Assembly (NCBI GenBank): GCA_037013685.1
Contig: CM072894.1
Location: 10,046,841 to 10,110,840, forward strand
Direction: 5' to 3'
DNA: 64,000 nt
Source of the DNA: Acridotheres tristis
Taxonomy: Eukaryota > Chordata > Aves > Passeriformes > Sturnidae
The notes beneath the pieces are model-generated. The model saw only the letters and a program-made list of their open reading frames with translations. It made no database searches and was not told where the DNA came from. The first letter of the stretch is position 1. Each line of letters starts with the position of its first letter. Positions 12,701 to 25,714 of the stretch are shown piece after piece. The translations under genes were made by a program, and so were the position numbers.

Positions 12701-15700
12701 GCTTTTCTGCCATTCTGACCTCTATTCTTTCTTTTGTTCCAGACTGATCTGTTTTAACAGCAAGACTCAGTTAAGGAGAAGAATATTTCCTGTTCAAAGT
12801 GCCCTGTGCAAATATGTAATGTAATTCAGCTCTGTGGAACTGACATATTTTCTTCAAACATCAGTGCTGGCACTGCCCGTTAGTAATACCCATTTTCTTT
12901 TTTCAGCTGTTTTAATACTGCAGAGAAGTAATTTTCATTTCCCAGGACCTGACAGGTAGAGTGATGTTAGACACCTCAGCAGCAAGGAACCTAAGGATGA
13001 ATATAGTCAGTTTACCACAAAATTAGGCTCAAACCATTAGCAGTTTGAGCAGCAGATCATCATCAAATCAGCAACCCAAAACTAACTCTAGTGATTAAAC
13101 TACCCTCCTTTTATTGACGTCAATAGTGCAACTCTCAGTGACATTTGTTGAGAAGGAAATGTGCTCCCAGGAGAACCAAGGTTTTCAGATGCTTTTTAAA
13201 TCAGGATGGAAAGCTGAACTGAGCGAGGTGTCAAAAGCTCTAGCTTGTCCCCTTCTGAAATGTGCTGCTGATGCCTGACAGCCACTTCTACATGGGCCCT
13301 TGTTTATTACTTCTGTCCTTTGTTTGTAATTTTTTCACCCTCTTTGTGTATTGCTATTCTCACTAGTCTTTTTCCCTTTTTTTCTTAGACTTGAACTCTA
13401 TGACTCATGCCTTAATTTTTGTTTATGTTCCCACTCTCCTTAAGGGCTCCCCACTCACTGTAAGAGCACATTGCAATATGCAACATTTCATTGTCTCTCT
13501 TATTTGCTTCATAGCTAGAAAATGAAATTAAGCTACGGAATGGGCTTTATTTGTGGAATCAGAGAAAGTGTTTCAGCAAATGACCAGCAGCATCAGTAGA
13601 GCCTGATTGTGTATGGTGCTGGGCCCAAAACATGTGTGCACTTAGAAATTCAGGCTGAAGCTGGTGACTGGTTTGAGGAAGGACGAAATTTATTACTTGG
13701 ACTTCTTTGAACCAAACAGATGAACCTTTGGAAACATCAGAAACCATAGCTTTGGAGAGAAGGGCTGAAGTTCTCACTTCATGACAACGATCATGTGGAT
13801 CTTGGATGTAGATTGAACAGTCTGATTAATATTGTTGTGAGTTTGAAGTTAGGAGTAGGTCCAAAATGGACCTTGGGGAGTCCCCCCTGGGAGCTGTTGG
13901 TAGGTGAATGCTGGTGTGTCAAACCACGTTAGGTCACGTGAAGCAATTAGCAGTGGGAAGAAACGGGGTTAGGCTTCACTAGAGCTGTGGCTCTGGAAAA
14001 TAGGTGTTGCACTGTGTGACTCCCCTGTTATCTCTGCTCCCCTGGTGAATGTTTTTGGAGAGGTGGGAGGGGTTCAGCCACTGCACTTGAGTGCCACCCA
14101 AATGCTGGGGGTAGCTGAAGCAGATGAGCACACACTGTGTGTGTTTGTGTGAGGTACTAGTGGAGTTCAAGGCTTCCGTTTTGCTAAGGGGCCCTTTTTT
14201 GCCTGGTGAGTGAAAAAGCTGTTAGGAGTTTCCTGAGTCATGTACTATTACTGCTATACTGCATTTAGGAGCTGTTTGCTTTTGTTTTCCTGCTATTTGA
14301 CTAACAGAGTTCAGCTGGGCAGTCCCTGATCCTGCTGGCATGTTACTGGCAGTGAAAGGTGAGTTCAGAAAGAAAATAGACCCCTGAAACTTAATTCAGT
14401 GGTGCCAGTCCCTGCTGCTGGCTGAGTAGACTAGTACTTGAAACTCTTGCTCTTTGGTGTTTCTTCTTATTTTCTGTTATATTTGCATTAGGGAGAAGAT
14501 AAATCTGTTCAGCAGCATCTGTGGATCACCACTGACATTTTAATTTTCAGTTAAAAGATTTTAATTAAAATCCAACATAATTTGGTATGAAAAATGAGAT
14601 TGAATTGGTATTATACATGCAGACTGAACTAATTTCAATTTATGTATCAGTTTCAGGAACGGCTCTGTCTGATTAGTCCACGTGGTAGCAACATTTGCTG
14701 GAAGGGGCTCTAGTTGCTCTTTTTGTATAATTCTGCCATTATTCTACCAAGATAATTGTATAGAGAGAAGCATTGTGCTGGTTTTCCCAGTTTCTCTCTG
14801 ATGAACTTCTTTTCTTGTTCTGCTTCTCTGTCTCCTTCTGGATGCTGTGTAATCTTCCCTACAAGACATGATTGCCCTCTAGTCTTCAAGGAGAGATTTG
14901 AGTGGAGAAAATGTTTGTTCTTGCAAAATGTCAGAATGTACCAAGTTTTTTTATTATTATGCAGGTTGCATTTGGAAAGGTGTTGGTGGAATCCCTTCAT
15001 GGCTCTGTCTCTTAGCTGTGTGTCAGTGCTCTTACACAGCTGCACACTGCTGCTTGTGTGCCAGTGTGCTCATGCCCATGTGTGCTGTCTCAAGCCACAG
15101 GACTTAGCATAGCTTTACTCTCAATTCCTTGTGCTAGTCAAAAACGGAGTATAAACATGTCCAGGATGTGTATTTAAAACGCATTTATTTGCCAAACATT
15201 GTCTCTTTGCAAAGGTTTAAATAGAAATCACAAGATGATTTTCCAGGCCTTAAGTCTCATTTTTCCCTGTAGGATAAACACCTGCATCTAATCAACTTAA
15301 GACATTTTCTGTCTCTGAAAATTCTGATTAAACTGTGGGCAGCGTGTAACTTACTTGGTGAGGCCGTGCATATGGACTGCTTCAGAACCTGGTTTTGGGT
15401 TTGTGCAGGAGCAACTTTGCACAGGGTCTGCTGAAACAAACGTTTTTTCATGTTGTCACTGTAAAAGTCTGTAAAAAGGAAATGGCAGAGGTAGTGGGGC
15501 ACTTCTGTGTATGTTTTCGGGTATTACATGAATAAGAGCTCTCAAATACAAGAACAAAAAACAATTAAAATGAAACTTTTAAGAAATCAGCAGATGATAT
15601 TATCCGAACTGAGCCATTTATGATACCTTAATTATTGGGGAACTCATGGTTTAGGTTAAGAGGCTTCAAGTCCTTGTCTCCTGCCTGCCCTCAAATTATG

Positions 15701-18700
15701 TTCATGGTCAGAAATGAAAAGGGTTGTTTTTCAGGTATGTAGTCTGTCTTTTTTCTGGAAGGTATTCCAAGCAATCATGTTGAAAAAATACTTTGGAATG
15801 ATGTGTGGTGTCTCTTCTGCACTCAAAAAGAAGCATTTTCTTTTGCCAAGACAACTGTTTGACTTATTTCTGCTGCATGCTGCTACATTCCTACCATGAA
15901 GATATGATTCATAAAACATGTAGGTTTGATACAGAGCTCGAGCAATCTCTGAAAACAGAGGGTGGTTTTGTGGCTTGGTACTACAACATGTCAGCAGCAT
16001 TCACAGCATGTCTGCCTTCTCTTTCCTGCATGATTGTGGGTGCCTCAGAGATCAGGAAAGCACTCAAATATCTCTTCAGTTTCACCGAATACAGTAGATC
16101 TGTGTTTAAACCCTTCATTGACTCAGCAAGAGCTGGGGATGTATCATCAGATCTGTGCATCCTGCAAAACAAAGTAATGGAACTTGTGCTTATGTGGGTA
16201 TTACTCTGGAGTCAGATCTGTAGCTTCAGTGGTTGATATATAGAAGTGCCTCTGACTCTGTGTGCCATGTATGGGGCATCTGCACTTGAGTTTTTCAGAA
16301 ACAGGATATAAGGGAAACCCGCTTTATACACAGTCTTTATTTGCCTATTGGATTTCAGAATTCAATTTCAAGCCCTGTGTTTTCAGGCAGCAGAGAGAGA
16401 GGAAGCTCCAAGCTTAGCCTAAAGGTGTCCAGAATAAGTGTGTCACCAAAAGTAAACTCTAAACTGTGGAAGGTAACAGCCCAGCTCAGTTAATACTCTA
16501 AAGGTGTTCTACCCTATAGTTCTTCACAGGTCTAGTTACATCACTTCTCCCACTTCTGATAGCCATGTTCACCCTGAAGCCAAAGGATATAGTCGGACTC
16601 CTTCAAAATGTGTCCTTTGTAATGTAGTATTTTGAGTGATTTCTGGATGGTGTAGTTTTCATAGTTTCATACACTTTCCCAGTGTTGCATGTGAGTTTAT
16701 TCTGGGGCGTGTTCTTATTGACAGGAGAAAACAGTTTTCTGTGAGAGTTTAGGAAGGAATCACAGATGGAGGTTGGGTTATGCCAGCTTTACAACCAACA
16801 TCTCTGTCTTGGTGTGGTGGTGCACAGTGCAGTATTTGTTGAACTACCACATTTCACTTGGAGCTCTGAAATCAGTGTTTGAGTTTTAAAATACCAGCAA
16901 ATGATTGCAGGGAGGAGCATTCATTTTTCATGAGGGCAGTAATGCTATTTCAGTTAGCTGAGCTACAAGAGTGTGCTTTGATCAACAGAGTAATTTAGCA
17001 ATTACAGAGTATTTGATGTGCCTCAATTTACCTAGTAGCTGAAGAACTCAGTGACAGGTCATGTGTCATTTTTAATTGCCTTTGGAAAATAAGTTGGAAA
17101 TGTATTATTTCCCAGAGTACATAGTTTAAAAAAAAATGTTACCACTTTACCACATACAAAGAGTTGATTATGTTTCTCTTAGTTACTAATGATCCCCGAT
17201 GAAAACACCCTATGGGGAAAAAAAGAAATTGTTTTGGCTTATATCTAGGCATAAGGAGGAACATATTTTTAATAAGCTTCAGTATTGATTCAAAGTGAGA
17301 AAAGAGCAGAGGCAAACCCCACTGAAAATAATAAGATATGGAGTTTAGTGTCTATGGTAGTACTAAAAAGATCTAAGTGTTTTGTACTTTCCTCCTGACT
17401 CCAAACATGCCTTAAAATAGTATATCCAGAAAATATAGTACAGTTAAGAATGGGATTTCCACAAATCTCATACATTGCTCCTGTGGGCTAGATTCAATGT
17501 TCATTAAATTGAGCTAAGTAAAGAACAACTGCCTTGTGTGAACTAAAGGAATTCAGTGTGATTCGGATCAATGTGAGCATTAGGGCATTCATATTTTACT
17601 GCAGCCTCTGCTGCTGAACTACAAGACAGAAGCCATGTGCATACCATTTAGCACATCCAGGGACATTGTCTAGACTGTTTTCTACCTTTTCGATATTTTT
17701 GCTTTAGGAAACATGATGGTAGTGCTAGAAATTGCACTGCAAACAGTGCATGCTGTATGCAGCAAGTAGAGCTCTTCTGCAATTACATAAGGTAGTTCAG
17801 ATGAAAGAGCCTCTGTGTTCTGTGTCTGAGAGAGGAGACTTAATTAAGACAGAAAAATTCTCCTGGGTATAACAAAGCAGTTCTCTGGTTACAGCCCTGA
17901 TTAGCCTGTAGTTCTTCTAAATGCATTACCAAAGTCTTCATTATTATAATTGAACAGATAGAAAATACATTGGCCCTTCATTGCATAAAGCTTTGCTTTA
18001 GGGTTAAGACAAGAAATTTCATCAAGAGCTTTGAAATGGAAACCTGACAAGCAAAGCAAATGATTTCTATAATTTTTGAATTTTTGTCCTTTTTAATCTT
18101 CCATTTAAAGACAGTCACTTAAAAAAATAAATCTTAAGTGGTCTGTTTACAGCAATATTATTTTCCTGAGGCAACCAGCTAGGAAAAACTAGTGTCATCT
18201 GTAAAAACAGAGCTCAGACATTGGCCTCTCCCAGGTATGCTGGGTTTGGAGCAGTCCAGCCTGAGAATGGGTGTGCTCCCCTGTGTCTGGGGCACTCACT
18301 GCTGCTGGCTTCTGCCACGGTGCTTTCTTGCTTACCTCTGGCCTCTTCTTTCCAAGAGTTAGCAAGTCCTGCAGCTTAATAGAGATGTTGCTCCAGGGTG
18401 AATAAAGGGGAAAAGTACACGTGTTTGGGAGCATTCATTGCTCATACATCCAACTAAAGGAGCTGATGAAAAATAACAAGAAAGGAGTTAATATTTCAAG
18501 AAGAAACGGACTTCTCAATATTTGTCTTTTCACTGTATCCACTTAAGCAAAAACCACACCATTAAATCTAGAATCTGTTTCCCTGGTGGGAGGGATTACC
18601 ATTAAAAGTCTCGAAAAGCCAGAGCACTTGGGTTTAAGAATGACTTGAGGAACTGTTGGATGAACAAACGTACAGTCACACCTATTTTAATATAAATAGA

Positions 18701-21559
18701 ATATTAACAAATGAACAACGTGTTTGTAAGATTAAATCTTAAAATGAGCAACAGTTGAATCACACAGTTGTTGCAAAGCATAATCTGTTTTAAAGGGCCC
18801 ATTGAATGAACTGTGAGTTCTGAGCTGATTTTTGTCCATGCAGAAGTGGTTTCCAGTGCTCATTAATGTCACTCTACACTTGCAAAACTAAACGTGGCCA
18901 GTATTTAATGACCTTTTAGTACCCTCTCGAATTGCTCTGGGTAGAGTGTGTTGGTGTTAATGACAATAAGAAAAGCTTGTGATTTATCAATGGGACCTGT
19001 GGCTTTCTGTCCTCGAGAAGGCAAATACCAGACTTTGACCTCTTAAAACAAGAAGCTTTCCCAAACCCCTGGCCCATCTGCTCCTGCCCCCACTGCCAGA
19101 CACCCCCATTTCTGCCATGTACCCCCCCCAGGTGAGGGAATGGATGAAGACCCTGGCAGAAGCTGCCTTTTCTCTGAAGGTACTGAGATTTGTGTGTAGG
19201 ATCATTTTTGAGTCTTGTGGAAACCATGAGACAAATCCAGAACAGATAGTGTTTCCTCAGGGTCTTCCTGGGCTTCTGAGCTGAATTAGAAGCCAGGAGG
19301 TTCCCACTCTTCTGGCTGCAAATCCAACATTTTTCTTCTTGCTCAACATTTTTTAAATGTTGCAAGTGTACAAAACTATTGGAGATTTGAGGTGTTGCTT
19401 TCTCCACATAAATGCAAAGTTAGGTTGCAGCTGAAGTGTAGTTATACTCTGGTTAGAGTGCAAATTTTTTCTAAAACCGCTATAACCACTAATTCGTAAT
19501 GTTTACAACATATTAACTGGATGGAGGCAATTACACCAGGTTGGTGCTAAACTGTAAAAATGCATGTATGAAACCCAAGGGATTGTAATACTTAGGCATG
19601 CACATAGTTTAATTCTAAAAGAAAAGATTTATGATTATTTAGCAAATATATACATATGACCAAGATGAAACTACATGATAATTGCATTCCTTTATTTGTT
19701 AAAAAAAAGCCCAAAAATCAAATGAGCAACTGGGGTTTTTTTTTCTCCCTAAGATATGGGCTCTGAGAAACAGAGTTTTGCCCTGAAGGTGGATAATTTT
19801 GAAGGAATGCGATTAAAAAATTGTAGCACATCTCCACAGCAAATCAGTTATTCTTTAAATAAATTGGATGTTTATGATGCTGCAGTTTGCAGCTCATCAA
19901 GGTGCTTGTAACCTGCCTAATTTACTGCTTATTTTGATGAGCAATGAAAACATTCTGTGTCTGCATTGGTAAAAATTTGGAATGTGCCTACTTATAAGAG
20001 TCACATAATAAGATTTAATGAGGCTACCACAGCTGTTTCTTGAATACTTCTTTCCTTTCTATTAATGGAGAAATCTGTGTTTTGCTTGTAAGGGAGATGC
20101 TTAATTTGTCAAACCGTTGCTAAGTGCACCCTGAAATCATTGTTTCACTTGTATGTTGTTTTCAGCCCTGCCAACTCCTTTAGCAGTGTAGGAGCACATT
20201 TCATGGCTTGAAACTGCTCTGATACCAGCAGGCATGAATTATGTGTAAACCTTGCTTTTCAGCCCAAGGATGCTGTAGGGAGATGTCTGGTATGCACTGT
20301 GCCCATAGTTGCAAAGCTAAAAAGCTGTAGATGGGAGTAAAATAAAAGTAAAAAATACATGTGGAATTTTCGAGTCTGTGGTGAAGTACAGCCACATTTC
20401 TGTGCCCATATTGCAGAGGAGCAATCAGGAAGCTTTCCCTAATCCTTGCTTTGTGATGGAGCTTGTTGACAAGCTGTCAGCACGGGGGTTAACAAATCCC
20501 AAAGGGGCCAGGTGTGCCATGTGTGCAGGGAGGTGGATCACACCTCCACCCACCCCTGGGAGCTGTGGGGTGCTGGGGCTGCCGCAGGGGTCTGTCCTGT
20601 GGGCTCCTGAGGAGGAGGTGCCTGTGCCCCCATTGGGGAGCCTGCACACCAGCTGTACCAACTCCTACTCCTCAAGGGCGCTCTCCTCAGCTGATAAACA
20701 CTTCCCTCAGGAGCTGATGCATTTATTGGGTGTGCTGAAAGTCGCTTTTTTCTCTCAAAGAAAATGAGGGCCTTTAGATAGCACGAAATTTCATCCCCAC
20801 GTGCATTATAGGTCAGATAAAGCACTGCCCTATCTTGCCCATACACTTCATATTCAGCTTTATGTATTTTATCTCAACCTATTTAGTAATTCAGTTATGA
20901 CTGACAATTGGAATTTTAAAAAAAATCCCATTAAACCAGTTTCATTACCTAATTTTATTGATTTTTGTAGCTTCATTGGTAATTTTAGGTATGGGGCCGA
21001 TCTGAATCGCCGTAAATGTGATTAATGAAGAAATAATTTAAGTTGATTAAAAAGGGTTTAAAATAATGTGATTAGCCTATTGAGATTTATGTGGTTTATT
21101 GGATTACACATTTTATTCCTGGAAGACTGCTGTAAGATTCAGAATGAAATTAAATTGGTCACCCTATTTTGGGTCCCCAGTGCTTGGTAATCTCCCGTGC
21201 CACGATACCAGACCAGAAGGCACAATCCCATTCAACTGTTTTCTTCTGGAAAAACACAGGATTTAATTTTTGAGTTAATACCTAAATAATCAGGCCAAAA
21301 AATAGCACTGAAGTCTGGTCTGCTCTCCATTTAATAGGGCTTAAATGAAATCATGTTTAATCTTATGGGACATCCTTTTGGAAGGAATGGGGTGTTGATG
21401 AAAACATGATGAAGACTCTCCAGCCATCCTTGGGAGATTGTGACTATTGTCACTTTTGCTTTGCTTGTTTAAAGTTTTAGCTAGATTTTGAATGTGTTGA
21501 TTTCCAGGATTTAAAAGAATGTATCACCAGATAGTACTGATCTTCAGATAATCTTTATA

Positions 21560-21650
21560 TAATCATCTTCCTAATCCATGATCCTTGTGGATCCCTTTCA
21601 CCTCAGAATATTCTGTGATCTAAAATCTGTGACATTTGTCCACATTTTGA
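21560..21650 (+). mobile_element. CR1 LINE 3' end fragment (degraded)
   Basis: The stretch from about 21578 reads ATGATCCTTGTGGATCCC, then a CTCAGAATATTCTGTGATC segment, ending in a partly repeated TCTGTGA motif. This follows the typical 3' end of avian CR1 elements, where a 'tgatccttgtgggtccc' block is followed by an 'ATTCTATGATTC'-type short repeat tail. Substitutions and small gaps show it is old. The 5' extent is uncertain; the AT-rich sequence immediately before it may or may not belong to it. Orientation is +, judged from the position of the tail. Confidence 0.55.
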
Positions 21651-22289
21651 GTTTCTGGGGGATCCATAAGGAAATATAATTTGAAGGACTTCTAAAGTAC
21701 ATTTATTAAGGATTTAATTAAACTACTCAATTGAAAGCATAACATTCTGAATAAAAGTGCCCAGATATCCCTTTAACTAGGGCATGGGGTGTCTCTTAAG
21801 TTTTTCCTTCTGTTAATGTACTTGTATTTTTATTAATACTAATATAATAATTGTTAATACAGATAATATGTGTATTAAATGAAAAGAATCTGTAATCCCT
21901 TACTTGAACGTGTTTTCCAAAATCGTCCTGATTCTTGTGGCACTTGTTAACTTTCCAATTTTCGAGATCATTTCCAAACTGAGAGCATCACATGATGGGC
22001 AAATACAGGGATATTAGAACATTTCTATCCTGAGTATGGATGTTTGTACCTATGTTTGTACCACCAAGTATACTGTTTTGTGCGATCTTTTTGTTATATT
22101 CTATGCTGATCATGACACTGTTGTTTTTTTTTACCCAACATTATTCTCCTGTATCAGAGTCCTGTAAATAAGGACCGGTCCTTGTGTTTTTAGAATTATG
22201 ACCTTGTATTTTGCTCCTTATTGGAAGACATTATTTTTTAATGTATTGCCTGTCAAGCAGTCTTTTGACTGCTGACTCACATTCTATTA

Positions 22290-22790
22290 TTCATCACTGT
22301 TGAAGCTTGGCATTGTATCATCTCCAGACTCCCTGTGTATTGATTTCATGCTTTTTTCCAGGCCACTCTAAAAATGTTAAATAGGACTGGGCTAAAGAAT
22401 GAGTCCCTGCAGGATCCCATTTGAAGCATTTCTTCATGATAAGTGTTTCACGTTTACTGTTACATTTGAAAGTTATCATTTATCTTGTGCTTGATCCATT
22501 TAATGTCTTCTGAGTTTATTTTTATTGCTGTACCTTCTTAATCAAAATGTCATTCACTACCAAGTCAAATACATTGCAGAGACCATAATACATCAGAGTC
22601 TATTACAATGACTTTGTGTATCAAGTGAACTTTTAATATCATAAAAGCACAGATACCAGGTTAGTCTGACAAGCTCTGTTTCCCATAATGTTGGAAATAG
22701 GTAATGCTAATCTTTTTTTTATTCTTAATCCAATCTTTTTTCAGCTTTTCCATTATTTTGACAGTGAAAATTACCCACTCATAGATGGAG
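22290..22790 (-). mobile_element. Decayed CR1-clade LINE reverse transcriptase fragment
   Basis: Read on the - strand, successive pieces match conserved blocks of a CR1-type reverse transcriptase in the right order: KIMEK (22745-22764), MGNRACQTNLVS (about 22659-22695), a degenerate KAFDxVxxDILI block seen as NVFDLVVNDILI (about 22541-22580), SPVLFNIF (about 22363-22393), and a GDDT at the position of the catalytic FADD motif (22315-22322). The pieces are in different frames and are separated by stop codons, so the element cannot make protein. It is an old non-LTR retrotransposon relic lying antisense to PLCL1. Boundaries are approximate; no clear 5' or 3' end is visible. Confidence 0.8.
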
Positions 22791-23055
22791 TGCCAATCAA
22801 GTATTTAGAGGTGTAATGAAGGGGAGTCCCAATTGGGCATGTTTTTACTTAGCCGGGTCTTTCTACACTTATTTGGCTTTTCCTCCCGAGCTGCTACTGG
22901 CATTCTCTTATTCTCTTAATTTTTGTCTCAGATGCATTCAAAGGAGGTTCTGTAATAGAATGAGGATTTGTACAATGGAGTTCTCCTGGGAATGCTGCAG
23001 CTGGGATCCCCTTTTCCCAGACCTTTCTGCTGCTATTTCTGCTTGAAGACAGAAA
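22791..23055. other. Intron 1 sequence between the LINE relic and a short open frame
   Basis: The sequence between the KIMEK block of the antisense LINE relic and the frame starting at 23056 may contain further decayed LINE sequence, but I cannot match it to reverse-transcriptase blocks. A + strand frame at 22816-23046 encodes a Leu/Phe/Cys-rich peptide without family features. Confidence 0.35.
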
Positions 23056-23268
23056 GTGTCTTTTGGTCTTTCTCAGGTTTATATTCCCTCCAGGATGATG
23101 AGTTCAATCCATGTCCAAGGTGCCCTTGCAGACTTAGAAGGATTAGAGCCTGTAGGCAACCCAGGCACTTTGAAAGTAGCAGAATATTTGGGAGTGATGG
23201 TGGTTGGAGACATTACATCCAATGAGCTGAGTCAGTCCCTTACAAACTATAAGCCTCTTTCCAACTGA
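23056..23268 (+). other. Short protein-like open frame, unrecognised
   Basis: This frame of 70 codons has a second part (from about 23095) whose translation has a balanced composition unlike the other intronic frames: acidic and small residues, few Cys, and phrases such as ALADLEGLEPVGNPGTLKVA and YLGVMVVGDITSNELSQSL. I do not recognise the family. It could be an isolated remnant of a processed pseudogene or of a mobile-element protein, given the LINE relic 250 bases upstream, or chance. The sequence before it (GTTTATATTCCCTCCAG, ending near 23093) could serve as a splice acceptor, but no donor partner is evident. Confidence 0.25.
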
Positions 23269-25672
23269 AAGTAGAGCTGGCACTTGGGGTGTCTTAGTGA
23301 AGGGGCTTTTTCCTCAGGGAGAATGAACAGTATCCATGAAAAATCTTTGTCAGGTGGTGCGTTCTGTAGGCTTATATGGAGACACTGTGTTTGTGTTGAA
23401 GTATCATACAGGAATCTGTTTGTCACTGTAGATGTTGCTTAATGCATGAAGGGATAGCTACTTTCACTTGTGGAAAAACCAGTTGGATGAAACTTTAGCA
23501 ACAGTGGCAGAAAGCTCTGTGAAGTGGTAGCCTCATTATAAGCTCTCATGTTCTTGTAGCTCTTGGAAGCTTTTCAACCTTGGCTTCATGGCCCTGCTTA
23601 TAAAAAACGGAAAAGTAGTAACTTCAGCATGGTATCGTTCCAGAAAATAAACCCTCCTTGCACTGTGTGCTTTTCATTTCCAAAAAGCATTTCCAAATGG
23701 AGTCTTTATGTGCTGCTAGCTTTTTGTTTTGCTCTAATTTATCATTTAAACAGCAAAGGTAAATCTTCAATTAAAATTGAATAAATTTGGTAGTGCTAGT
23801 CATTTAAAAAAGAAAAGGAAAAATGCAAGTACACAATAAAGCATTTCTTAAACAGCGAATCATTTTGGTTCAGATGTTTTTGCTGAAGATCTGCTCCAAG
23901 CATTCTTTTGTATCTCCTTCCAGCCTTACACAATGGTACTTCAAAGTGTTTTTTAGTAATGGAACAAAAGAGGAAATCAGACTAGCCCTTATAGTCTTGT
24001 CTCCTCTTGAACTTCTCCAGTGGGGACTATTCAGCATGCTAGAATAGTTAAGCTATTGTCTTCACTCAGTTTTCCTGCCCTTGCAGTACCCATTTTGCAG
24101 AGTGACTTTTTTCATGATAAGCTGACTGTAGTTATTATTATAGTATTGGTGACAGTCCAGTGCCCATACCCAATGTCCTGGTAATCCTGGGGAGTTGAGA
24201 AAAGCCTGCTGTAAACACAGATATTACTCACTCTTCCCCAGGACACTTTTCTTTCCTGTGTCTGAGCTGCCTTAATCCTTGCTCTCTATGAATTATGATA
24301 GTGCTGAGGCTTCTGTGTGGAGCTTGAGTTAAGCTGCTGGTTAGTGACTAACTAACCCCCACTCCAGTATCACATGGCCCGGGGGGTGAGGCCACATGAC
24401 ATCCTGGGGGGCACTTTGCAGACATGCCAGCAGGACTGTTTTGGTATTTGGAGAATTGTTGGACACTGTGTTCTGAAGCTGTTTCTCATGTATGTGTCCA
24501 TCTTGTGTTTTTGGTCATCCTTAAGTTTTCTGTTTATTTCATTAACCTGTTTTGCTCAGATTTTAACAGCAGTTATGTTAACTTTTGAATCTGGTCTTTA
24601 TTCCCCATGTGCACAAATCCCTAAATTAGTAGGAATTTTGCCTTGAAAAGGCTACCAAGGTTGATCTCATAGCAGTAACATCTGCTCTTGCAATCTTCTG
24701 AGCTGTGTGTTAGCCCAAGTGTGGCTGGCAGCATCTCCATAGTTGCCTGCACCAGGGATAAGGTGGTTTGGTTGTTCAGCCCCTGTGCAAAGGTAGCTGC
24801 TTCATGCCATGAGTTGTCAGCATGGATGAATTTTGAGTAGGCAAACTTTTCTTTGTTGACATGTGCATTGTCACAGTGGGCATCTATCTGATACTTGGAT
24901 CCTACAAGCCTTGCCTAGAAAGATTAGAGGGAGTTTAGCTCCTTAATTTAGTGTGATAGCAGGGGCTGTGAGAAGAGTTGGTAAAATCTGCAGAATGGTC
25001 AGTCCAAAGATAATCTCTGGGGATGCCCAGAACATAGCTGAGATTCACAGAAGAAAGCTTTGTGTGCTAATGATGAATATTGGCTTCCAGTGATCATTGC
25101 TACCTGTTCTAATCATGTGCTGGTACTGTGGGTTCAAGCTTTGATCTACATCTGAACATATCTCATGTGTATGAGATCCAGTTGCAGATCTGGCTCAGGC
25201 TTTGACTTTGTGAGGTTTTTTTGATGATTTATATAAATCTCTCCTGCTCTGGCTTACTTCATTATAGAAAAATTACACTGTCATTTGTCAGCCTGCTACA
25301 CAGTGCTTTGACTGCCATTAGTGACTCATTGACTTCTTTGCGTTCTGTTTAAAGGAATGTTTTCCCACCACAAGTGCAGTAAAGCCTTAAGATTTTCAGG
25401 GACTGGGATTCTGTCTTTGTATAACTGAAACATCTAGAAGTATCCCCCAAAAAATTATCCTGTAGAGCTAATTATTTTCTCTTAGAAAACAAAAAATCAA
25501 GTAATCAGTTGGCCAGTTAACTGGATCATCTGGAGTTTCCAGAGCAGATAGCTTTTGGGATTGTTTACTACAGTCTATTTGTGAGGATAGACTAAGCTGT
25601 CTATTACTGACTTTTTGGTGCTAGGTTCAGGAGAAAGGTCAAAGATTAGAAGCAAACTGGTGAAAATGTGAG

Positions 25673-25714
25673 TTTTTTTTTTCTTTTTTTTTCTTTTTTT
25701 TTTTGGGGGGGGGG
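25673..25714 (+). repeat. Poly-T tract followed by poly-G
   Basis: Three T-runs of eight or more, separated by single C residues, run straight into a block of ten G. The tract is strand-asymmetric, pyrimidine- then purine-rich. It is probably unstable in length and hard to sequence accurately, so the exact base count should be treated with care. Confidence 0.75.

Larger units (their letters stand above)
6421..21500 (+). other. PLCL1: PLCL1 intron 1 (part), AT-rich, with low-complexity islands
   Basis: About 15 kb of AT-rich sequence without a recognisable exon, RNA gene or young mobile element. It includes TTA/TTAT-rich sequence at about 9371-9435, a cluster of short direct and inverted repeats at 9541-9632, a G-run at 9711-9729, and AT-rich blocks with many TAAT cores at about 7080-7480, 14540-14660 and 20840-21110. 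Open frames are all short (about 140 codons at most) and have no family features. I assign it to intron 1 of PLCL1 by position only. Confidence 0.65.

Noticed and set aside
15805..16236. 143-codon open frame on the + strand as an exon or small gene
   Set aside because: It has no family motif, frames on the other strand are also open, and there are no convincing flanking splice signals.
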